A DNA stretch of 64,000 nucleotides from Nissolia schottii (Eukaryota > Streptophyta > Magnoliopsida > Fabales > Fabaceae), in contig QANU01112002.1 of the NCBI GenBank assembly GCA_003254905.1, forward strand, positions 448,366-512,365, written 5' to 3'. Both the position numbers and the translations under genes were made by a program. Positions 59,922 through 64,000 of the stretch are shown piece by piece; the first letter of the stretch is position 1, and every line of letters starts with the position of its first letter. The notes under the pieces are model-generated. The model was given only the letters and a program-made list of their open reading frames with translations, was not told the origin of the DNA and ran no database searches.

Positions 59922-60647
59922 TTTGGAATTTTTTTTTGATATTCTAGATGATAAAATTTTCAATTTGCTCCTTGATCAAAAGTAGTGGAAGATAAAATAC
60001 ACTTTTAACACTTAAATGTCTACTTGAAGTCCCTTAACACTATGGGATACATGAAACTAGTAAGTTAGCATAAGAATTAAATGGTAAGGTAGTTAAGACG
60101 GTTAATTGTAAGTTAGTTATGAGACTTCTTTAGTTCATAACAAATAATTATGTTCATTATATTTTTTTTACCAAAGGTGAAAAAAGTTCATTGCTATAAC
60201 TAAAGCATGACAAGGGGATTCAAAGGACCAAAGCAGAGATAAAATGGAAAATTTTTAGATGTGTTGAAGATAGTAGTCATATATGACAATGCTAAAGAAG
60301 AAAAAGTATTGAACTAAACTAAACAAGCAAGTAAAATGATAGGCAAGTAAAATAATGATAGTCAAGATTAGCATTTGAGGATAAGAGTCAAGCCAATCCT
60401 AGAGGGGTGTTGATTCCAATTTGGTGTTTTTTGAGGGAAATAGTGTTACTCTTCACCCTTCCCAAAGTGGAACGCACCATATAAGGTTAGATCACCAATT
60501 CTACTAACCACTATTTTAGCTTTACACATAATTACCCTAGATTCATTACTTTAAAGTGCTCATAGGAGTTTCCTCTCAATTCTATTTAGGTTTGTCATCA
60601 TCTTCATTGTTTTTCCCTTTTCTCCTTCATTCATGGTCTCTTTTTTT
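59922..60647. other. Spacer without recognised features
   Basis: AT-rich spacer between the foldback element and the hairpin MITE; only short open frames. Confidence 0.4.
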
Positions 60648-60773
60648 AAGGGTGTGTTAGCGAGTTAAGTTTAGGGAGGGAAGGAAAGGTTTTGGGGTGC
60701 CTAAGCCCCCCAAAACCTTAGCACCCCAAAACCTTTCCTTCTCCTCCTAAACCCAACTCGCAAACACACCCTT
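60648..60773. mobile_element. Hairpin MITE, GGGTGTGTT family, copy 2
   Basis: Arms AAGGGTGTGTTAGCGAGTT and the inverted ACTCGCAAACACACCCTT, with GGAAGGAAAGGTTTTGGGG inside, match the arms and interior of the element at 52215-52371. The 126-bp size suggests a shorter family member. Confidence 0.72.
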
Positions 60774-61530
60774 GAGGAACAAGAGAGCTCAACCAAAACT
60801 TAGTGGTTTAAAACCACAATAGGACAAACAACAAAGAAGAAAAACGCATGAGACAACGACTTGGATTACAACTTGAGAGCTGAAAGAAGGACGATTGGGT
60901 CTCAGCTCAATTCGAGATTGAAGTTGATAGCTCCACCACAATAAATTGAGGAACTTTAATTGATTCATTCATTCAATAGTTTTGATATCATTCACAAAAC
61001 ACGCTTCCTTTCTTTGATATTTTCTATAACATAAGCTTGTCAAGATAATACCACTCAATCAATGATAAAGTTTATTTCTCTTCTCTAAGCTTCACCCTTC
61101 TTTCTTCCTTTCTTCGTTATCCTTACAACTAAATTTTATCTACTATTTGACCAAACTTTATGTACACAAATTATTTTGTATATTTTAACATTTTAAGTGA
61201 AGTTTTTTTAGGAATTGGAAAACCTTTATAATAGTTTTGTTTTCCTATTTTACAAAAACCAATCTCTTTTTTTGGTAGGGATATACTAATTAATCTTAAT
61301 CACCATTTAGTTTTTCTTAAAGACATCTACTACTAAATAAAATATTTGTTTATCATGTTACTGCATGTATGTTCAAAAAAGAAAAAAATTATATATCTTA
61401 TGCTAATTGATTAAATTGTCATGATGTTAAAAAATTATCACCTCAACAAAAATTATCATGTTATTGCATGTATGCTCAAAAATAAAAAAGCAAATTAAAC
61501 TAAAATTATTATAAAATTAATGAGAAAGAG
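60774..61530. other. Spacer
   Basis: AT-rich sequence, no gene and no clear element ends. It borders the copia 3' LTR on the right. Confidence 0.4.
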
Positions 61531-61942
61531 TGTTGGGAAGAGTAATAGAAGAGATAGGGAGAAAAATAGAGGGGAGAGATATTATTCTTATTCTAAGAGG
61601 TGTATGATACATTGAACACTCAAATCATTATTTATAGGTTAAGAGTGAGGGATGTATGAACATATCAAATTTCAAGAGATTTCACTAATTAATAACATCC
61701 ACCTAATTAATAACATCCAACTAAAATTATATATCCATTATGGATATGCCTCATTAAAATCGTACTAAGAAAAAATTCATTGGGAAAAACTCTTAGAGAA
61801 AGAAAAAAGAGTACAATATCCTCAATGTAAACCGCCTCGTTAAAAACCTTATCAAGGTAAAACTAAGTGGGATAAAAACATTGATTACGGAAAAAAAAAA
61901 AGTACAGTATTTCTCCCCCTCTTAGTATCATCATTTCAGATC

Positions 61943-62215
61943 TCAAAGTCGACACATTTCAATCTTGTATATCAACTTCTCAAATGTTGAAGTGGGCAGA
62001 GTTTTAGTGAATAAATATGTTAAATTATCCCTATAACAAATTTGTTGAACATCTATATCATCATTATGTTGAAGGTCGTGTGTGTAAAAGAGCTTTAGTG
62101 AAATATGTTTTGTTCTATCCCTTTTAATATACCATTCTTTCAACTGACTTATGCAAACAATGTTATCTTCATACATGATTGTTGGCATATTCTTTTCTAA
62201 GGGAAAGTCGGACAT
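61943..62215 (-). pseudogene. Copia RNase H C-terminal fragment
   Basis: Ninety codons containing PTIMYEDNIVCISQLKEW, TKHISLKLFYTHDLQ and DNLTYLFTKTLPTSTFEKL. This is the conserved end of plant copia polyproteins (YEDN aspartate of RNase H, then KHI, then LADxFTK). Not an independent gene. Confidence 0.82.
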
Positions 62216-62523
62216 TTCCTGAATGTAATGGGTGATCGATCTAAGCTAAATGCATCCTCAGCTTGCTTCATGAATTGCCAATATCTCTACATGATTTGAT
62301 GAAGCAACAACTATAGTTTATTTTGTTGAGCGTCATGATATAGTTGTACCTCCACTTGTGAATAAATAGTCTATTTAGTATATGTCTTTATGTGGGTCAA
62401 ATAAAAAACTTACATATGCATATCCAATTAGTTGGGCACTAGATTTATTTGAATAAAATAAACTTCTATCAATAAATCCTTGTAGGTAATGCAATACATG
62501 TTTAACACTATTCCAGTGTCCTC

Positions 62524-62802
62524 TTATTGGACAAGAACTAATCTTGCTAATAAACTTACAGAAAAAGCTATATATGCTAGTGTATTGTTAGCAAGATACA
62601 GTAGTGCTCCAATAGTACTAAGATATGGTAAGTCATGATCAAGAAGTTCTTCATTATTCTCACAACGTCGAAATGGATCTTTATTAACATTAAGTGATCT
62701 CACAACCATTGGGATACTCAATAGATGTGCTTTATCCATGTAAAACCATTTTAAAACCTTCTCAGTATAAGTTGATTGATGGACAAAGACTCCATTTGAC
62801 AA
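62524..62802 (-). pseudogene. Copia reverse transcriptase C-terminal fragment
   Basis: Contains GVFVHQSTYTEKVLKWFYMD, followed by LPYLSTIGALLYLANNTLAYIAFSV. This is the block after the reverse transcriptase catalytic core (hQxxYxxxxLxxFxM, then YxxxxGxLxYLxxxTRPDI). TRPD is changed to TLAY, which also marks decay. Confidence 0.82.
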
Positions 62803-63662
62803 ATGCTCAATCTGTAAACCAAGACAAAATTTTGTCTTGCCAAGATCTTTTATTTCACATTCTTCTTTAAATAATCAACAGTTTTTGAAATCTCTTCTAG
62901 AGATCCAATGATATTCAAATCATCAACATATATAGCAATTATGACAAATTTAGATCAAAACCTTTTTATAAAGGTACATGGACAAATAGGATATCCATTT
63001 TTCAACAACTATTGACTAAGGCGATTGTACCACATACACCCTAATTGTTTTAATCCGTATAAGGATTTTTAAAGCCTTATCAAACAAATTTCTAGGGAAT
63101 TCTTATACGCTTTAGGCATTTAAAATCCTTCAGGGATTTTCATATAAATTTCACTATCTAGCAAGCCATATAAATAGGCTATAACAACATCTATCAGATG
63201 CATGTCATGTTTGGGATTTACTGTCAGACTGATAAGATATCTAAATGTAACTGAGTCTACCACATGAGAATATGTCACTATATAGTCAATGCCAGGTTTT
63301 TGTGGAATTCCCTGTGCTACAAATCGTGTTTTATATCTCTCTATTGCATTTTTGTTTCTGCACGAAATTCTAGTTGTACCCCCACAAGCTTTACACCTTC
63401 AACTGTTTTGACTATAGGTCCAAAAACTTCACATTTTCCAAGTGAAGCTAATTTAGCTTGAATTGTGTCTTGCTATTTTAGCCAATCATTCCTTTGTCTA
63501 ATTCTTCGATGAACTTTGGTTCTAGATCCTCATCTTGCTTTATTATTTCAATAACAATATTATATGCAAAAATGTTGTCGGCAACAATATGTTTTCAGTT
63601 CCATATTTTCCCTGTAGTGACATAATTTATTGAGATCCTACTCTTGCTTACTACGTTCTCGT

Positions 63663-64000
63663 GCTAATTAACATTTCGTGGATATACATAGCCGTCTCGA
63701 GCGTTCTCTTGACGATACTGACAGAATAACTCACATATAACAGAATGCAGAATTATACAGTAATTATACTCATACATAGCAGAATCATCAGAATATGCCT
63801 ATCGGAGTCATCAGAATAAACATGACAGAATCATCATAATAAACATGCTGGATATGCATGCCTAACAGAATGAACATATGCATTACAGAATATGACAGAA
63901 TAACCTGCATAACAGAGTAAACCTGCTTTTGGAATATATGTTATTCCCACCATAGTAATGCCCTCTGTTGACATTAGTATGACGGAATAACCTCGTGTAA
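63663..64000. repeat. Unassigned region rich in ACAGAAT motifs
   Basis: From about 63720 to the window end, ACAGAAT or CAGAATA-type motifs recur at irregular intervals (about a dozen copies), with CATCAGAATA and ACATGACAGAAT variants. This resembles the short-motif-rich interior of a long LTR rather than a regular satellite. It may be another element inserted into the copia copy; the window ends before it can be resolved. Confidence 0.4.

Larger units (their letters stand above)
61531..63662 (-). mobile_element. Second Ty1-copia element, decayed, minus strand
   Basis: A candidate 3' LTR runs from about 61905 down to 61531 (minus-sense end TTCCCAACA). Next to it is the polypurine tract AAGAGGGGGAG (about 61914-61924). 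Upstream in minus sense come RNase H (61943-62215: TIMYEDNIVCISQLKEWYIK, DRTKHISLKLFYTHDLQ, LFTKTLPTSTFEKL), the post-RT block with TEKVLKWFYMDKAHLLSIPM (62524-62802), and further reverse transcriptase/integrase-linker remnants to about 63660. Stops and frameshifts are common. The order fits the C-terminal half of Ty1-copia pol. The 5' half is absent or lies beyond an abrupt change near 63665. Confidence 0.78.

Overview
This is a plant nuclear window. It has large intron-rich genes with GT-AG introns, long AT-rich spacers and many retroelement and MITE remnants. The protein sequences and the repeat types suggest a eudicot, most likely a legume close to soybean. That species guess is from recollection of families and was not tested by a search.

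Four intact protein-coding genes could be rebuilt exon by exon, each with a continuous reading frame. (1) Minus strand, 3057-7065: a MAP65-3-like microtubule bundling protein, 12 coding exons, 710 aa, with an intron in the 5' UTR. (2) Plus strand, 20976-24016: an LBD18-like LOB-domain transcription factor, 2 exons, 246 aa. (3) Plus strand, 31179-41708: a BIG-type SEC7 ARF guanine-nucleotide exchange factor, 11 exons, 1789 aa. (4) Minus strand, 47581-59352: an armadillo-repeat kinesin of the ARK family, 19 exons, 887 aa. All four belong to dividing or tip-growing plant cells: MAP65 and the kinesin act on microtubules, BIG acts in vesicle traffic at the trans-Golgi, and LBD18-like acts in organ formation. 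No evidence links them as one system; each has its own promoter region.

The rest is mostly repeats. From left to right: a long-TIR element (1471-2424); a hAT MITE (7995-8530); a decayed gag-like retroelement (about 9230-11250); a 3'-truncated Ty1-copia element (about 12050-18987) split by a 2.8-kb solo LTR (13016-15839); a CACTA-end element (25429-25755); a PPR pseudogene fragment (about 26430-26940); a LINE RNase H remnant (28030-28745) next to a 1.3-kb TIR element; a SINE upstream of BIG; a solo LTR in BIG intron 1; a dead RTE-type LINE (42165-43672); a degenerate tandem array of roughly 90-bp units (44765-45960); MITEs and a SINE-like insert inside kinesin introns; and a second minus-strand copia element from 61531 to about 63660.

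The best-supported structural results are insertions with target-site duplications that can be read directly: two copies of one hAT MITE family with perfect 8-bp TSDs, a Mutator-type MITE with a perfect 9-bp TSD, two solo LTRs with 5-bp TSDs, and a SINE with a 7-bp TSD. I saw no tRNA or rRNA gene, no CRISPR array and no clear sign of a wholly new biological system. The array at 44.8-46.0 kb and the ACGT-rich foldback upstream of the kinesin are the least explained structures.
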